Origin: Mycobacterium sp. Marseille-P9652
GTDB taxonomy: Bacteria; Actinomycetota; Actinomycetes; Mycobacteriales; Mycobacteriaceae
Direction of reading: 5' to 3'
DNA length: 64,000 bases
Assembly (NCBI RefSeq): GCF_902652685.1
Contig: NZ_CACRUY010000010.1
Span: forward strand, 62,001 to 126,000
The notes below the pieces were generated by a model that saw only the letters and a program-made list of their open reading frames with translations, ran no database searches and was not told the DNA's origin. Made by a program: the position numbers and the translations under genes. Of this stretch, positions 1 through 8,322 are shown piece by piece. Positions within the stretch are counted from its first letter, which is position 1, and the number at the start of each line of letters is the position of its first letter.

Positions 1-1
1 C

Positions 2-535
2 CTGGTCGCGCGGAACGGTTGGCGCAACACGACGCTGGCGCAGATCGCGGGCGAAGCCGGCGTCACACCCGCCGGACTGCTGCACCATTTCGAATCCAAG
101 GAGCAGTTGCTCAACGCGGTGCTCGACGCGCGCGACCTCGACGACGACCTGCACGCCGACCGGGCCGGCGACCTCATCGGCGAGATCGCGCAGGTGGCCG
201 ACCGGTTCACCCGCGCGCCGGAACTGATCGGCACCTTCACCGTGCTGCTGGCGGAGAACATCTCACCCGACGCGCCGTTGCACGACCGCATGCTCGAACG
301 GCACCGCGCCGCGACGCAGATCGTCGCCGACCTCATTCGCCGCGGCCAGGCGGACGGCCGATTCCGCACCGACATAGACCCCGCCGTCAAGGCGATCGAA
401 ATCCTCGCCTTCGTCCACGGAATGGAAACCACATGGTTGCTCGACCCTTCGATACCGCTCACCGATGTGTTCAAGCAGTACGCGGAGACACTGGCGCGGG
501 ACTTCGCGCCGCCCACGACGGGGCAGACGACATGA
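2..535 (+). CDS. TetR-family transcriptional regulator, 5' truncated by the window edge
   Basis: The reading frame is open from base 2, so the start codon lies outside the window. The first residues carry the second half of a TetR helix-turn-helix, with IAGEAGVTPAGLLHHF followed by the typical F-x-S-K-E-x-L. The rest is an alpha-helical ligand-binding domain of normal TetR size. The stop overlaps the ATG of the next gene (ATGA at 532-535), so the two are probably translationally coupled. Family members are dimeric repressors released by a small ligand. The target is not shown by the sequence, but the P450-ferredoxin unit immediately downstream is an obvious candidate. Confidence 0.85.
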   Translation: MVARNGWRNTTLAQIAGEAGVTPAGLLHHFESKEQLLNAVLDARDLDDDLHADRAGDLIGEIAQVADRFTRAPELIGTFTVLLAENISPDAPLHDRMLERHRAATQIVADLIRRGQADGRFRTDIDPAVKAIEILAFVHGMETTWLLDPSIPLTDVFKQYAETLARDFAPPTTGQTT

Positions 536-1047
536 GGTACCGGCTCGACGTGGTCGCGGCCGATGTCGTGGACGTGGTCTTGTTCGCGGGCGGTTGGCTC
601 TTCGACCGGGCGATGGCCGGGTGGGACGTCACCGTGCTCCTCACGGACCTGTCCGGGCGCCCCGACTGCCGGCCGCTGCAGATCCTGGGCGCGCGGGTGG
701 CGGACCTCGACGATGCGCTGGCGTCGGTCGGGGTGCGCCCCAAGCCTCAGGCACTGGCCGCCGCCGCCGATCTCTTCGGCTGCGATTCGCGTGTCCGGCA
801 AGGAGTTTCGCAGGCTCTCGACCACGGCGTCACCGAGGTGACGCTCTGGGGCAACGACTGGCCCGCCGAACTGGACGGCAGTGTCGGCCAGGTGCGACAC
901 CGGCTGAGCGCCGCCGCGCGGATCTTCAAGGGGCGGGCGCTGTCCGCCGTCGCCCTGGACGGCTCGGTCGTCGACGCCTACGAGACCTTCCGGGGCGGCC
1001 TGCTGGCCAGCCCCTCGGTGGCCGCGGACCTGATCCCCGCCGGCTGA
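532..1047 (+). CDS. Conserved hypothetical protein, 171 aa
   Basis: I do not recognise a family. The start is the ATG that overlaps the TetR stop by four bases, which supports a two-gene transcript. The product begins MRYRLDVVAADVVDVV and reads as a soluble alpha/beta protein of 171 residues without a signal peptide or membrane segment. The first half (LFAGGWLFDRAMAGWDVTVL) resembles a Rossmann-like strand-helix-strand, but no cofactor motif is present. An accessory role next to a TetR regulator is inference from position only. Confidence 0.7.
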   Translation: MRYRLDVVAADVVDVVLFAGGWLFDRAMAGWDVTVLLTDLSGRPDCRPLQILGARVADLDDALASVGVRPKPQALAAAADLFGCDSRVRQGVSQALDHGVTEVTLWGNDWPAELDGSVGQVRHRLSAAARIFKGRALSAVALDGSVVDAYETFRGGLLASPSVAADLIPAG

Positions 1048-1088
1048 CGCCCCCGCCTGCGTTGACGACCAACGCGGCCGTGTGGAAA

Positions 1089-1119
1089 TGTAATACTCAT
1101 CTCCGAGAGGGACATTCTC
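1089..1119. promoter_or_regulatory. Degenerate GAGAAT-N3-ATTCTC operator-like sites upstream of the first P450
   Basis: Bases 1105-1119 read GAGAGG-GAC-ATTCTC, matching 10 of 12 positions of the palindrome that is perfect at 16297-16311 and 43223-43237. A weaker copy lies at 1089-1103. They sit 28-60 bases upstream of the P450 start. Operator function is inferred from recurrence. Confidence 0.4.
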
Positions 1120-1147
1120 ACTAGCCGAGATCGAACGGAGCGATTCA

Positions 1148-2428
1148 GTGAACGAGTTCGCCGACATGGACTTCTTCAAGGACGCCCGGCTCGTCGAGGA
1201 TCCCTACCCGTACTACGAGTCCCTGCGGCAGCGGTGCCCTGTCACCCGGGAAAGCCACCACGGGGTGACGATGGTGACCGGCTGGGACGAGGCCTGCGCC
1301 GTGCTGAACGACGCCGAAACCTTTTCGTCATGCGTCTCGGTGACCGGCCCGTTCCCCGGCTTCCCGGTGTCGCTGGAGGGTCTGGAGAACAGCGACATCA
1401 CCGAGCTGATCGAGCAGCATCGCGACGAGCTGCCCTTCAGCGACCAGCTGCCCACCCTCGACCCGCCGACGCACACCAATCACCGCGCGCTGCTCATGCG
1501 GCTGATCACCCCCAAGCGCCTCAAGGAGAACGAGGACGCCATGTGGCTGCTCGCCGACCGGGTGCTCGACGACTTCCTGGCCCCCGGTGAGGGCGACTTC
1601 ATCAAGGCCTTCGCCGGCCCCTTCACTTTGCTGGTCATCGCCGACCTGCTCGGCGTGCCCGACGAGGACCGCGACCAGTTCGTCAAGGGCATCGGTCGCC
1701 ACGCGGGCGGCGGCGTGGGCGGCACCGGGGACAAGGCGCTGGCGCACAGCCCGCTCGAGTTCCTCTACGGCACCTTCGCCGACTACGTGCGCGACCGTCG
1801 CCGCGAGCCCCGGGACGACGTGCTGACCGGCCTGGCCACCGCCACATTCCCCGACGGATCCGTCCCCGACGTCGAGGACGTCGCGCGCGTTGCGACCAAC
1901 GTCTTCTCCGCGGGCCAGGAGACGACGGTGCGACTGCTGGGCGCCGCGCTGCAGATCATCGGCGAACGCCCCGACATCCAGCAACAACTGCGCAAGGACC
2001 GCAGCCTGATCCCGAACTTCATCGAGGAGGCACTGCGCATCGAGAGTCCGGTCAAGGGGGATTTCCGGCTGAGCCGGACGCCCGTCACCGTGGGTGGGGT
2101 GGACCTCGCCGCCGGCACCACCGTGATGATCCTGCAGGCGGCGGCGAACCGCGACCCGCGACGGTTCGACGACCCCGCCACCTTCGATCCCGCACGCAAG
2201 AACGCGCGCCAGCACCTCTCGTTCGGCCGGGGCATCCACAGTTGCCCCGGCGCGCCGCTGGCCCGTGCCGAAACCCGGGTGGCGATCGAGCGGCTGCTCG
2301 ACCGCACGTTGGACATCGTGGTCGACGAGCGCTTCCACGGCCCGGCGAATGACCGCCGCTATCAATACGTTCCGACCTATATCCTGCGCGGCCTGACCGA
2401 GCTGCACCTGCGGTACACGCCGGCATGA
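1148..2428 (+). CDS. Cytochrome P450, 426 aa
   Basis: Soluble bacterial class I P450. All signature elements are present: I-helix AGQETT with Glu258-Thr259 as the acid-alcohol pair, K-helix E-A-L-R, and heme loop FGRGIHSCPG with Cys366 as the iron ligand. It starts with GTG at 1148. The stop overlaps the ATG of a ferredoxin gene by four bases, giving an immediate electron donor. The N-terminus (DFFKDARLVEDPYPYY) and overall pattern make it a close relative of the P450 at 38407-39681, so the two are probable paralogues. The substrate is unknown; neighbours point to a lipid or acyl substrate. Confidence 0.95.
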   Translation: MNEFADMDFFKDARLVEDPYPYYESLRQRCPVTRESHHGVTMVTGWDEACAVLNDAETFSSCVSVTGPFPGFPVSLEGLENSDITELIEQHRDELPFSDQLPTLDPPTHTNHRALLMRLITPKRLKENEDAMWLLADRVLDDFLAPGEGDFIKAFAGPFTLLVIADLLGVPDEDRDQFVKGIGRHAGGGVGGTGDKALAHSPLEFLYGTFADYVRDRRREPRDDVLTGLATATFPDGSVPDVEDVARVATNVFSAGQETTVRLLGAALQIIGERPDIQQQLRKDRSLIPNFIEEALRIESPVKGDFRLSRTPVTVGGVDLAAGTTVMILQAAANRDPRRFDDPATFDPARKNARQHLSFGRGIHSCPGAPLARAETRVAIERLLDRTLDIVVDERFHGPANDRRYQYVPTYILRGLTELHLRYTPA

Positions 2429-2613
2429 AAGTCTCGGTCGACGACCAGCGCTGCCGCGGACACGGCGTCTGCGTCACCCTGTGCCCGGACGTGTTCAGCC
2501 TGACCGACGACGGTTACGCGGTGGCGATAACGTCCGACGTGCCAACCGAATTCGAGGCGGACACCCGCGAGGCGATCGACTGCTGCCCCGAGCAGGCGAT
2601 CACGGAGGCCTGA
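2425..2613 (+). CDS. Ferredoxin, [3Fe-4S]/atypical, 62 aa
   Basis: Small acidic single-cluster ferredoxin made as the partner of the overlapping P450. The cluster motif is CRGHGVC (Cys10, His13, Cys16) with a distal Cys54-Pro, so His occupies the place of the second cysteine of a [4Fe-4S] motif. An additional Cys20 precedes a proline. Mycobacterial P450 ferredoxins are known to vary at exactly this residue, which tunes redox potential. The ATG at 2425 lies in the ATGA overlap with the P450 stop. Confidence 0.93.
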   Translation: MKVSVDDQRCRGHGVCVTLCPDVFSLTDDGYAVAITSDVPTEFEADTREAIDCCPEQAITEA

Positions 2614-2640
2614 CGGGCAAGGGAGTTTCAGGCGTTGACT

Positions 2641-2656
2641 GCCCGGCCGGCCGGGC
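2641..2656. terminator. GC palindrome between convergent genes, possible terminator
   Basis: The sequence GCCCGGCCGGCCGGGC is a perfect 16-base palindrome in the 61-base gap between two convergent ferredoxin genes. It has no U-tract. Mycobacterial terminators often lack one, so a bidirectional terminator is plausible but not proven. Confidence 0.35.
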
Positions 2657-2674
2657 GCTCGGCGGCGGGACCGG

Positions 2675-2866
2675 CTACTCGACGATCGAGATCGCCTGGC
2701 GCGGGCACTGGCGCACCGCCTCGCGCACCAGCGCCTCGTTCTCGGGCGTCACCTCCGGTTTCAGCACGGTCAGCATGTCGTCATCCCCCACTTGAAAGAT
2801 GTCGGGGGCGATGCCCATACACACCGCATTGCTTTCGCAGAGGTCCCAGTCGACTTCAATCTTCAT
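2675..2866 (-). CDS. Ferredoxin, atypical, 63 aa
   Basis: Partner ferredoxin of the P450 at 2863-4065. The motif is CESNAVC (Cys10, Asn13, Cys16) plus a distal CPRQAI, so Asn sits at the variable ligand position. The ATG at 2866 overlaps the P450 stop by four bases and gives the usual length, whereas a longer frame beginning at 2896 would add ten residues not typical of the family. It ends 61 bases from the convergent ferredoxin of the first P450. Confidence 0.92.
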   Translation of the reverse strand: MKIEVDWDLCESNAVCMGIAPDIFQVGDDDMLTVLKPEVTPENEALVREAVRQCPRQAISIVE

Positions 2867-4065
2867 CGCAACACCTTCACCGGTACGTGTTTCCATCCTG
2901 CGACGTTCTGCATGTGCACGCGCTCGCAGCCGGCCCAGTCGACCTCGAATCGAGGCATGAAGTCAAGCAGCTTCTCGAGCGCGATCGCGCTCTCCATGCG
3001 CGCCAGCGCCGCCCCCAGGCAGCTGTGAATCCCGTAGCCGAAGCCCAGGTTCAGCGCCTCGGTGCGGTCGCGGTCGATGTCGAACTTGTCGGGGTCCGTC
3101 CACGCCGCCGGGTCGCGGTTGGCCGCGCCGTTGATGAGGAAGACCGGGTACCCCGCCGGAATCGTGACGCCGTGCAACTCGACGTCCCGCATCGAGCGAC
3201 GGACCTGGTATTGGGACGGCGCCTCGTAGCGCAGCAACTCTTCGACCGCCGCCGGGATCTTGCTGCGGTCGTCGAGCAGCTTCTGCCACTGCTCGGGATT
3301 GCGTCCGAACACCACCGGCGCGTTGCCGACCAGCTTGGTCACCCCGGCGGCGCCGGCGCCGCCCAACAGCGTTGCGAATCCGGCTATTTCGAGGTCGTCC
3401 AGCCTTCTCTTCGAGCCGTCGTCGCAGATCAGCTCGGCCTCGAGCAGCTTGGTGAACAGGTCGTTGCCGGGCTCGGCGCGGCGTTGCATCACCAGGTCGT
3501 AGTAGAGCATCGCCGTTTCGATGTTGGCCTTCATGCCCTCCTCGCCCACCTCGACCTGGCCGGGTTCGCGGGTGAGCGATTCGTCGATCAAGTGCCGGAT
3601 CTTCTGCGCGTGCTCCTCGGGCACGCCGAGCATCGTCGTGATCACCTCGACCGGGAAGGGGCCCGAGAAGTCCTGCACGGCGTCGAACCCGTCGGGGTCG
3701 ACCGCGCCGAGGTACTTGTCGACCTTCTCGCCGACCATCTGCCGCTGCGACTGGATGGCGCGCGGCGTGAAGACCTTGTTGAGCAGGCTGCGCATGTGGC
3801 GGTGGTCCGGCGGGTCCATGAAGATGATCGACTGCGGCGGCTTCTCGCCGGAACGCACCATCGCCAAGTCGATCCCGTACGCCGACGAGTACGTTTCGAA
3901 GTCCTTGAGCCCGGCGGCGACGTCCGCGTGGCGGGTCAACGCGTAGAAGTCGTACTTCTCGTCGTAGTAAACCGGCGCCTCATCCTGCATCCGGCGGTAC
4001 GTCTCCCAGGGGCCGTTGAAGAATTCCTCGGAGAAGGGATCGAAGACGAGCTTCGACGTGGTCAT
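2863..4065 (-). CDS. Cytochrome P450 lacking the I-helix acid-alcohol pair, 400 aa
   Basis: Clear P450: K-helix E-E-L-L-R and heme loop FGYGIHSCLG with Cys349. The I-helix reads LLGGAGAAGVTKL, so the positions that normally hold the acid and alcohol (AETVTK in relatives) are Ala240-Gly241, with the next Thr at 243. In most P450s this pair delivers protons for O2 activation, so the enzyme may use a substrate hydroxyl, a displaced threonine or altered chemistry. It is co-transcribed with its ferredoxin through a four-base overlap. A long inverted repeat lies just upstream (4103-4130). Confidence 0.94.
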   Translation of the reverse strand: MTTSKLVFDPFSEEFFNGPWETYRRMQDEAPVYYDEKYDFYALTRHADVAAGLKDFETYSSAYGIDLAMVRSGEKPPQSIIFMDPPDHRHMRSLLNKVFTPRAIQSQRQMVGEKVDKYLGAVDPDGFDAVQDFSGPFPVEVITTMLGVPEEHAQKIRHLIDESLTREPGQVEVGEEGMKANIETAMLYYDLVMQRRAEPGNDLFTKLLEAELICDDGSKRRLDDLEIAGFATLLGGAGAAGVTKLVGNAPVVFGRNPEQWQKLLDDRSKIPAAVEELLRYEAPSQYQVRRSMRDVELHGVTIPAGYPVFLINGAANRDPAAWTDPDKFDIDRDRTEALNLGFGYGIHSCLGAALARMESAIALEKLLDFMPRFEVDWAGCERVHMQNVAGWKHVPVKVLR

Positions 4066-4102
4066 CGGGCACTCCTCAACGGGGTCGCGGGCTGGCTCGT
4101 AC

Positions 4103-4130
4103 CGTTACAGCGGATCGGCTCACTGTAACG
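4103..4130. promoter_or_regulatory. Inverted repeat CGTTACAG-N12-CTGTAACG upstream of a P450 operon
   Basis: Two perfect 8-base arms separated by 12 bases lie 38-65 bases upstream of the minus-strand P450 start. A second interleaved pair, ACCGTTA (4101-4107) and TAACGGT (4132-4138), extends the symmetry. This is the size expected for a dimeric repressor or activator site. Function is inferred. Confidence 0.5.
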
Positions 4131-4180
4131 CTAACGGTAGCGGTTTCGTGACGAAGCCAAAAGAACCAAAACGCCGCAAC

Positions 4181-4981
4181 TCACAGCCTCCGGGCGGCGT
4201 CGACGGCCTCGATGGCGGCGTCCAGCGCACCCAAATCGGCGCCGGCGTCACCGGCCATGTGCCGAACCACCGCGACGTCCTTGTCGACGAATTCCCCTAC
4301 GGCGTCGACGAAGGCGGCGATGGATCCTCTGGACGCGACGAGGCTCAGCACGCGGCTCGCGGCGCTGCCGTGGGCGAGCGCCCCCAACAGAACCGGCTCC
4401 GCCACACCCAGGCGCTCACCCAGGCGAACCGACTCGGCGAGCAGCCCGATCTGCGCCGCGAACAGCGCATTGTTGACGAGCTTCACCTTCTGCCCGGCGC
4501 CCAACGGCCCCACGTGCAGGACGGGATCCCCGTAGCAGTCCAGCACCGGTCGCACGCGCGCGACGGCATCGCAGGCCCCGCCCACGAAGAGGGAGAGCCG
4601 GCCGGCGGCGATGTCGTGGGGGCCGCCGCTCACCGCGGCGTCGACCACATCGACGCCGTGGGCGCGGGTGGCGATCGCGGCGACGGTGCCGACGGCGGCG
4701 GTGGTGTGCACCACCAGAGCTGAACCGGGTGGCATGGCCGACATGAGCGCCGCATCCAGGCAGACCTCGCGCAACTGATCGTCATCGAAGACGCACACCA
4801 CGACGGCATCCGCGCCGGCGGCCGCCTCGGTCACGCCGCGGACCGCGGTGGCGCCCAGCTCGTGTAGCTGGCGGCGCTTGTCGGCAGTCCGGCCCAGAGC
4901 CCGGACGTCGTGGCCGGCGTAGACGAGGCGGGCCACCATGGGCCGCCCCATTCGCCCGGCACCGACGAACCCGACCTTCAC
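4181..4981 (-). CDS. 3-hydroxyisobutyrate dehydrogenase-like NAD(P)-dependent oxidoreductase, 266 aa
   Basis: Beta-hydroxyacid dehydrogenase family. The N-terminal Rossmann fold begins MKVGFVGAGRMGRPMVARLV (the G-x-G-x-x-G type). The substrate loop SGGPHDIAAGRL follows, and GAGQKVKLVNNAL carries the catalytic Lys region of the helical domain. The family oxidises short beta-hydroxy acids or reduces semialdehydes. At 266 residues it is slightly short. It is the last gene of the minus-strand operon beginning near 9907 and follows a second, divergent family member by seven bases. Confidence 0.9.
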   Translation of the reverse strand: MKVGFVGAGRMGRPMVARLVYAGHDVRALGRTADKRRQLHELGATAVRGVTEAAAGADAVVVCVFDDDQLREVCLDAALMSAMPPGSALVVHTTAAVGTVAAIATRAHGVDVVDAAVSGGPHDIAAGRLSLFVGGACDAVARVRPVLDCYGDPVLHVGPLGAGQKVKLVNNALFAAQIGLLAESVRLGERLGVAEPVLLGALAHGSAASRVLSLVASRGSIAAFVDAVGEFVDKDVAVVRHMAGDAGADLGALDAAIEAVDAARRL

Positions 4982-4988
4982 GACGCCC

Positions 4989-5804
4989 TCATCGGGGGTG
5001 GTCCATCAGGGCCAGCGCGGCATCGGCCGCGTCGAGCACGGCGCCGGTGTTCGCGCCGGCCCGTTCAGCGACGTCGACGATCAGCCCGACGTCCTTGCGC
5101 AGGAGCCCGCCCGCGATCCCGGCGAGCCGCTGCAACCCACCGACGCCGCCGAGGGCGCCCAGCGCGAAGCTGTTCCCGCTGCTGCGTGAAACGACGTCGG
5201 TGAGCCGGTCCACGTCGACACCGAGCGCGTCCGCGAGCGACATGGTGGTCGCCGCGGTGGCGAGGTTGGCGGTGAAGAGCAGGTTGTTGAGCAGCTTGGC
5301 CGTCTGTCCGGATCCCACCCCGCCGAGGTGCACCACCGGATCGGCATAGGTCTCGAACACCTGCCGGCACCGCTCGACGACGTCGTCGTCGCCACCCACC
5401 ATCACCAGCAGACGCCCCCGCTCGGCCGCGGGGGCCCCGCCGCTCACCGGCGCATCGAGCACCGAAACCTGATGCGCGGCAGCCCTGTCCGCCAGCTTGC
5501 GGCACGTGTCGGGGTGCACTGTGCTGTGCACGGCGATGACGCCTCCGGGGCTCATCGACGCCAGCAGGCCGCTCTTATCACCGGTGAGCTCGTCGACGTC
5601 GGCGTCGCCGACGACGCAGAGGCAGACCAGGTCGCTGGCCGCCGCCAATTCGGTCGGTGAGCCAACGATTGTGGCGGCGGTGTCCGCGAAGGGTTCGAGG
5701 CTTTCGGGCCGGCGCGCCCACAGTGTCGTCGGATGGCCGCCGTCGATGATGCGTCGCGCCATCGGGGCGCCCTGGCTGCCCAGGCCGATAAACCCGACCC
5801 TCAT
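4989..5804 (-). CDS. 3-hydroxyisobutyrate dehydrogenase-like oxidoreductase, 271 aa
   Basis: Second beta-hydroxyacid dehydrogenase of the operon. It has the Rossmann motif MRVGFIGLGSQGAPMARRI, the substrate loop DAPVSGGAPAAERG and GSGQTAKLLNNLL with the catalytic Lys. I choose the ATG at 5804, which overlaps the stop of the upstream hydrolase by four bases, because the nucleotide-binding strand starts there; an in-frame start at 5828 would add eight residues. It is clearly diverged from its neighbour at 4181-4981, so they probably differ in substrate or act on both arms of one pathway. Confidence 0.92.
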   Translation of the reverse strand: MRVGFIGLGSQGAPMARRIIDGGHPTTLWARRPESLEPFADTAATIVGSPTELAAASDLVCLCVVGDADVDELTGDKSGLLASMSPGGVIAVHSTVHPDTCRKLADRAAAHQVSVLDAPVSGGAPAAERGRLLVMVGGDDDVVERCRQVFETYADPVVHLGGVGSGQTAKLLNNLLFTANLATAATTMSLADALGVDVDRLTDVVSRSSGNSFALGALGGVGGLQRLAGIAGGLLRKDVGLIVDVAERAGANTGAVLDAADAALALMDHPR

Positions 5805-6664
5805 CGCGCCTCGCCCGCGGCGACACACTCGTCGGCGAACGAAAAGACCTTCGTGTGGTAGTCCGCGGCCGTGTGACCGAGGCTGATGTTGTGGCCGGCC
5901 TCGGGCTGTCGGTGCACCTCGAACCGTGGCACCCGGGAAAACAGCGCTTGAACCTCCGCCACCGCCGAAGCGTCGCTCTGCCAGACCTTCTCGTGCTCGG
6001 CGATGCTGAAGTGCACCGGGACGCGCACCGCGGGCGCGAGCGTGGGAAACGTCTTGCGCGCCCAGTCAGACACCATCTGGTCCTCGTAAGCGGGAGCCGT
6101 CGGCGAGACGGTGGCGCCATTGAGAACCTCGGGCGGGTAGAGCCTTTCGGGATGCCACAGCAGTTCGCGGAGGCCCGCCGGACGGCGTTCGCGAGTCGCG
6201 GTTTTCAAGATTTCGCGGGCGTCAGGGTGGTAGTGCCGGCCGGTGCCGGCGAATTCGATGCCCAGCAGATGTGCACCCCGATCGTCGGCGCCCATCCGAA
6301 TCGCCAGCTCACATCCGCCCGAATGACTCATGATGAAAAGCCCTGCACCGCGGGGTCGGTCGCCCAGGATGCGGTCCACCGCCCCGTAGGCGAGGTCCAC
6401 CCGTTGCTCGGGCAGCGCCATGGCCTCGGGGTACGGGCCCGAGCTGCCATAGCCCGGCCGGTCGAGCGCCACCACGGTGAAGCCGGCCGCCGCGCCGCTG
6501 CGCAGCAAGGACAGCGACGGGTGGCCGGGGCAGTCGAAATACGTTGCGGTGGTGCCTCCGCCGTGGATGGCCACGATGACGGCCTTCGGCTGTTCGGCCT
6601 CCGCCACCAACGCCGACATGGGCACGCCGTTGACGATGACCAGCCGTGGGCGCGGTGCGGTCAC
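5801..6664 (-). CDS. Alpha/beta hydrolase, 287 aa
   Basis: Alpha/beta hydrolase fold: oxyanion segment AIHGGGTTATYF near residue 33, DRPGYGSSG near 69, nucleophile elbow M-S-H-S-G-G with Ser115 (Ser instead of the first Gly of G-x-S-x-G), and a C-terminal EAGHNISLG with the catalytic His. It probably cleaves an ester, thioester or C-C bond of the operon's substrate. Both ends overlap neighbours by four bases (stop 5801-5803 and start 6662-6664), so translation is coupled. Confidence 0.9.
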   Translation of the reverse strand: MTAPRPRLVIVNGVPMSALVAEAEQPKAVIVAIHGGGTTATYFDCPGHPSLSLLRSGAAAGFTVVALDRPGYGSSGPYPEAMALPEQRVDLAYGAVDRILGDRPRGAGLFIMSHSGGCELAIRMGADDRGAHLLGIEFAGTGRHYHPDAREILKTATRERRPAGLRELLWHPERLYPPEVLNGATVSPTAPAYEDQMVSDWARKTFPTLAPAVRVPVHFSIAEHEKVWQSDASAVAEVQALFSRVPRFEVHRQPEAGHNISLGHTAADYHTKVFSFADECVAAGEAR

Positions 6665-8322
6665 GCGTCGGCCCGCAACAGGATCACGCCGCTGGGCGTG
6701 AGGCCGCCACTGCTGACCACGCCCACGCGGGCGCCGGCGACCTGACGATCACCGGCCTCGCCCCGCAGTTGACTGACCGCCTCGTGCAACAGGCCCATGC
6801 CGTGGGTGCGGCCATGGGATAGCTGACCGCCGTGCGTGTTGAGCGGCAGCAGCCCGTCGCGGGCGATGTTCTTGCCGCCGTCCAGGAAGTCCTTCGCCCC
6901 GCCGATCTCGCAGAAGCCCAGCGCCTCGATCCACGACAGGCAGTTCATGGTGAAACCGTCGTACAGCTCGGCGACGTCGACGTCGCTCGGCCGCAGCTCG
7001 GTGCGGGTCCACACGTGCGCCGCCTGCCCCAGCACCTGCGGCTCGTGCGTGAGAGTGCTTTGATCCCAGTCGATTCGCTCGATGATCTGCGTGCCCACCG
7101 CCTCGACAAGCACGGGCGGCTTCGCCAGGTCGCGGGCGGCGTCCACGGCCGAGACGATGACCGCGATCGCGGCGTCGCACGGCACGTCACAGTCGTAGAG
7201 GCCGAACGGTGTGGTGATGGGCCGCGCGTTCAGGTAGTCGTCCATGGTCATCGGCGACCGGTACACCGCTGTCGGGTTGAGCCCGGCGTTGGCGCGCTGG
7301 TTCAGCGCGATCCAGCCGAGCGTCTCCTTGGTGGTGCCGTAACGGTGAAAGTGCCGCTGCGCGTTCATGGCCAGCGTGTGCGCGGCCGACGTCGCGCCGA
7401 ACGGGAACATCCAGCCGGCGGCCCGGCCCATCGACCCGGTGATCTTGCCCTGCTTCATCAGCTCGCTGTGGGTGGCCTCCCACAGGGTGCGGAAGCACAG
7501 CACGTGGCGCGCGAGGCCGGTGGCGACGGCGAGCATCGCCGCGATGAGTGAGCCGCCGGGACCGAAGGTTTCGATGCCGCCGTTGTGCCACGTCGGGCGG
7601 ATGCCCAGCGCCGCCTCCAGGGCGGTGACGCCGCCCTCCCCGAACCCGCCGAGGTTGCCGCCGCCGGGGTACGTCGAGAGGCCGTCGATGTCGGCGAAGG
7701 TCAGGCCGGCGTCAGCGACAGCGGCCTCGCAGGCCTGCATGGTCAACGACAACGGCGGAACCATCAGCCGGCGGCCGACCTGCGACATGCCGATGCCGGT
7801 CAGCGCGACCCTGTCCTCGAACTTCTCGGCCGTGAGCATGGGCCGGACGTGCTCGCCGAAACGCTCGGGCGCGATCTCGTCGTCCGGCAGGGGAGCGGGC
7901 TCGGCGTCGGGGACGGGGCGGAACAGCGGCAGCCACACGTCCTCGGCCGGCTCGAAGACCACCTCCACCCGCTGGCCGAGTTCGAGACTGTCCGGGTCGC
8001 AGTCGATGATGTTGGTGGTCAACCGAACTCGCGGGTCCTCGGCGACCGCCACCTGGGCGATCACGTAGGGCGGCGGCAGGCCCGGCAGGCCGAACCGGTA
8101 GTTGACGGTGAACCCGGCGAGCGTCGCCTTGCCCGAGACGGCGCGCACCCCCATGTCGCGGGAGCGGCAGTACCGGCACACCGGTGCCGGCGGGTGGATC
8201 AGCGACGCACAGGCCCGGCATTCCTGCAGGCGCAGCGTGCCGTCGGCGCCGGACGTCCAGAAGAACTCGTTGTCGAGCGTGACCAGGGGAGCGGGACGCC
8301 CGGTCAACGGGTGAAACCCCAC
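6661..8322 (-). CDS. DUF35/OB-fold-thiolase fusion, lipid-transfer-protein-like, possible acyl-CoA aldolase, 553 aa
   Basis: Two modules are joined. Residues 1-150 are a DUF35 acyl-CoA-associated domain with a zinc ribbon (Cys35, Cys38, Cys49, Cys52) and an OB-fold. From about residue 170 there is a thiolase-superfamily domain of the Ltp/SCP-x type. The loop that carries the thiolase nucleophile cysteine reads GGIETFGPGGSLI, with no cysteine, unlike the split pair at 61725-63297. In steroid degradation, Ltp2 plus a DUF35 domain forms a retro-aldolase without the thiolase cysteine, so aldol cleavage of a beta-hydroxyacyl-CoA is the best inference. GTG start; overlaps both neighbours. Confidence 0.88.
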   Translation of the reverse strand: MGFHPLTGRPAPLVTLDNEFFWTSGADGTLRLQECRACASLIHPPAPVCRYCRSRDMGVRAVSGKATLAGFTVNYRFGLPGLPPPYVIAQVAVAEDPRVRLTTNIIDCDPDSLELGQRVEVVFEPAEDVWLPLFRPVPDAEPAPLPDDEIAPERFGEHVRPMLTAEKFEDRVALTGIGMSQVGRRLMVPPLSLTMQACEAAVADAGLTFADIDGLSTYPGGGNLGGFGEGGVTALEAALGIRPTWHNGGIETFGPGGSLIAAMLAVATGLARHVLCFRTLWEATHSELMKQGKITGSMGRAAGWMFPFGATSAAHTLAMNAQRHFHRYGTTKETLGWIALNQRANAGLNPTAVYRSPMTMDDYLNARPITTPFGLYDCDVPCDAAIAVIVSAVDAARDLAKPPVLVEAVGTQIIERIDWDQSTLTHEPQVLGQAAHVWTRTELRPSDVDVAELYDGFTMNCLSWIEALGFCEIGGAKDFLDGGKNIARDGLLPLNTHGGQLSHGRTHGMGLLHEAVSQLRGEAGDRQVAGARVGVVSSGGLTPSGVILLRADA

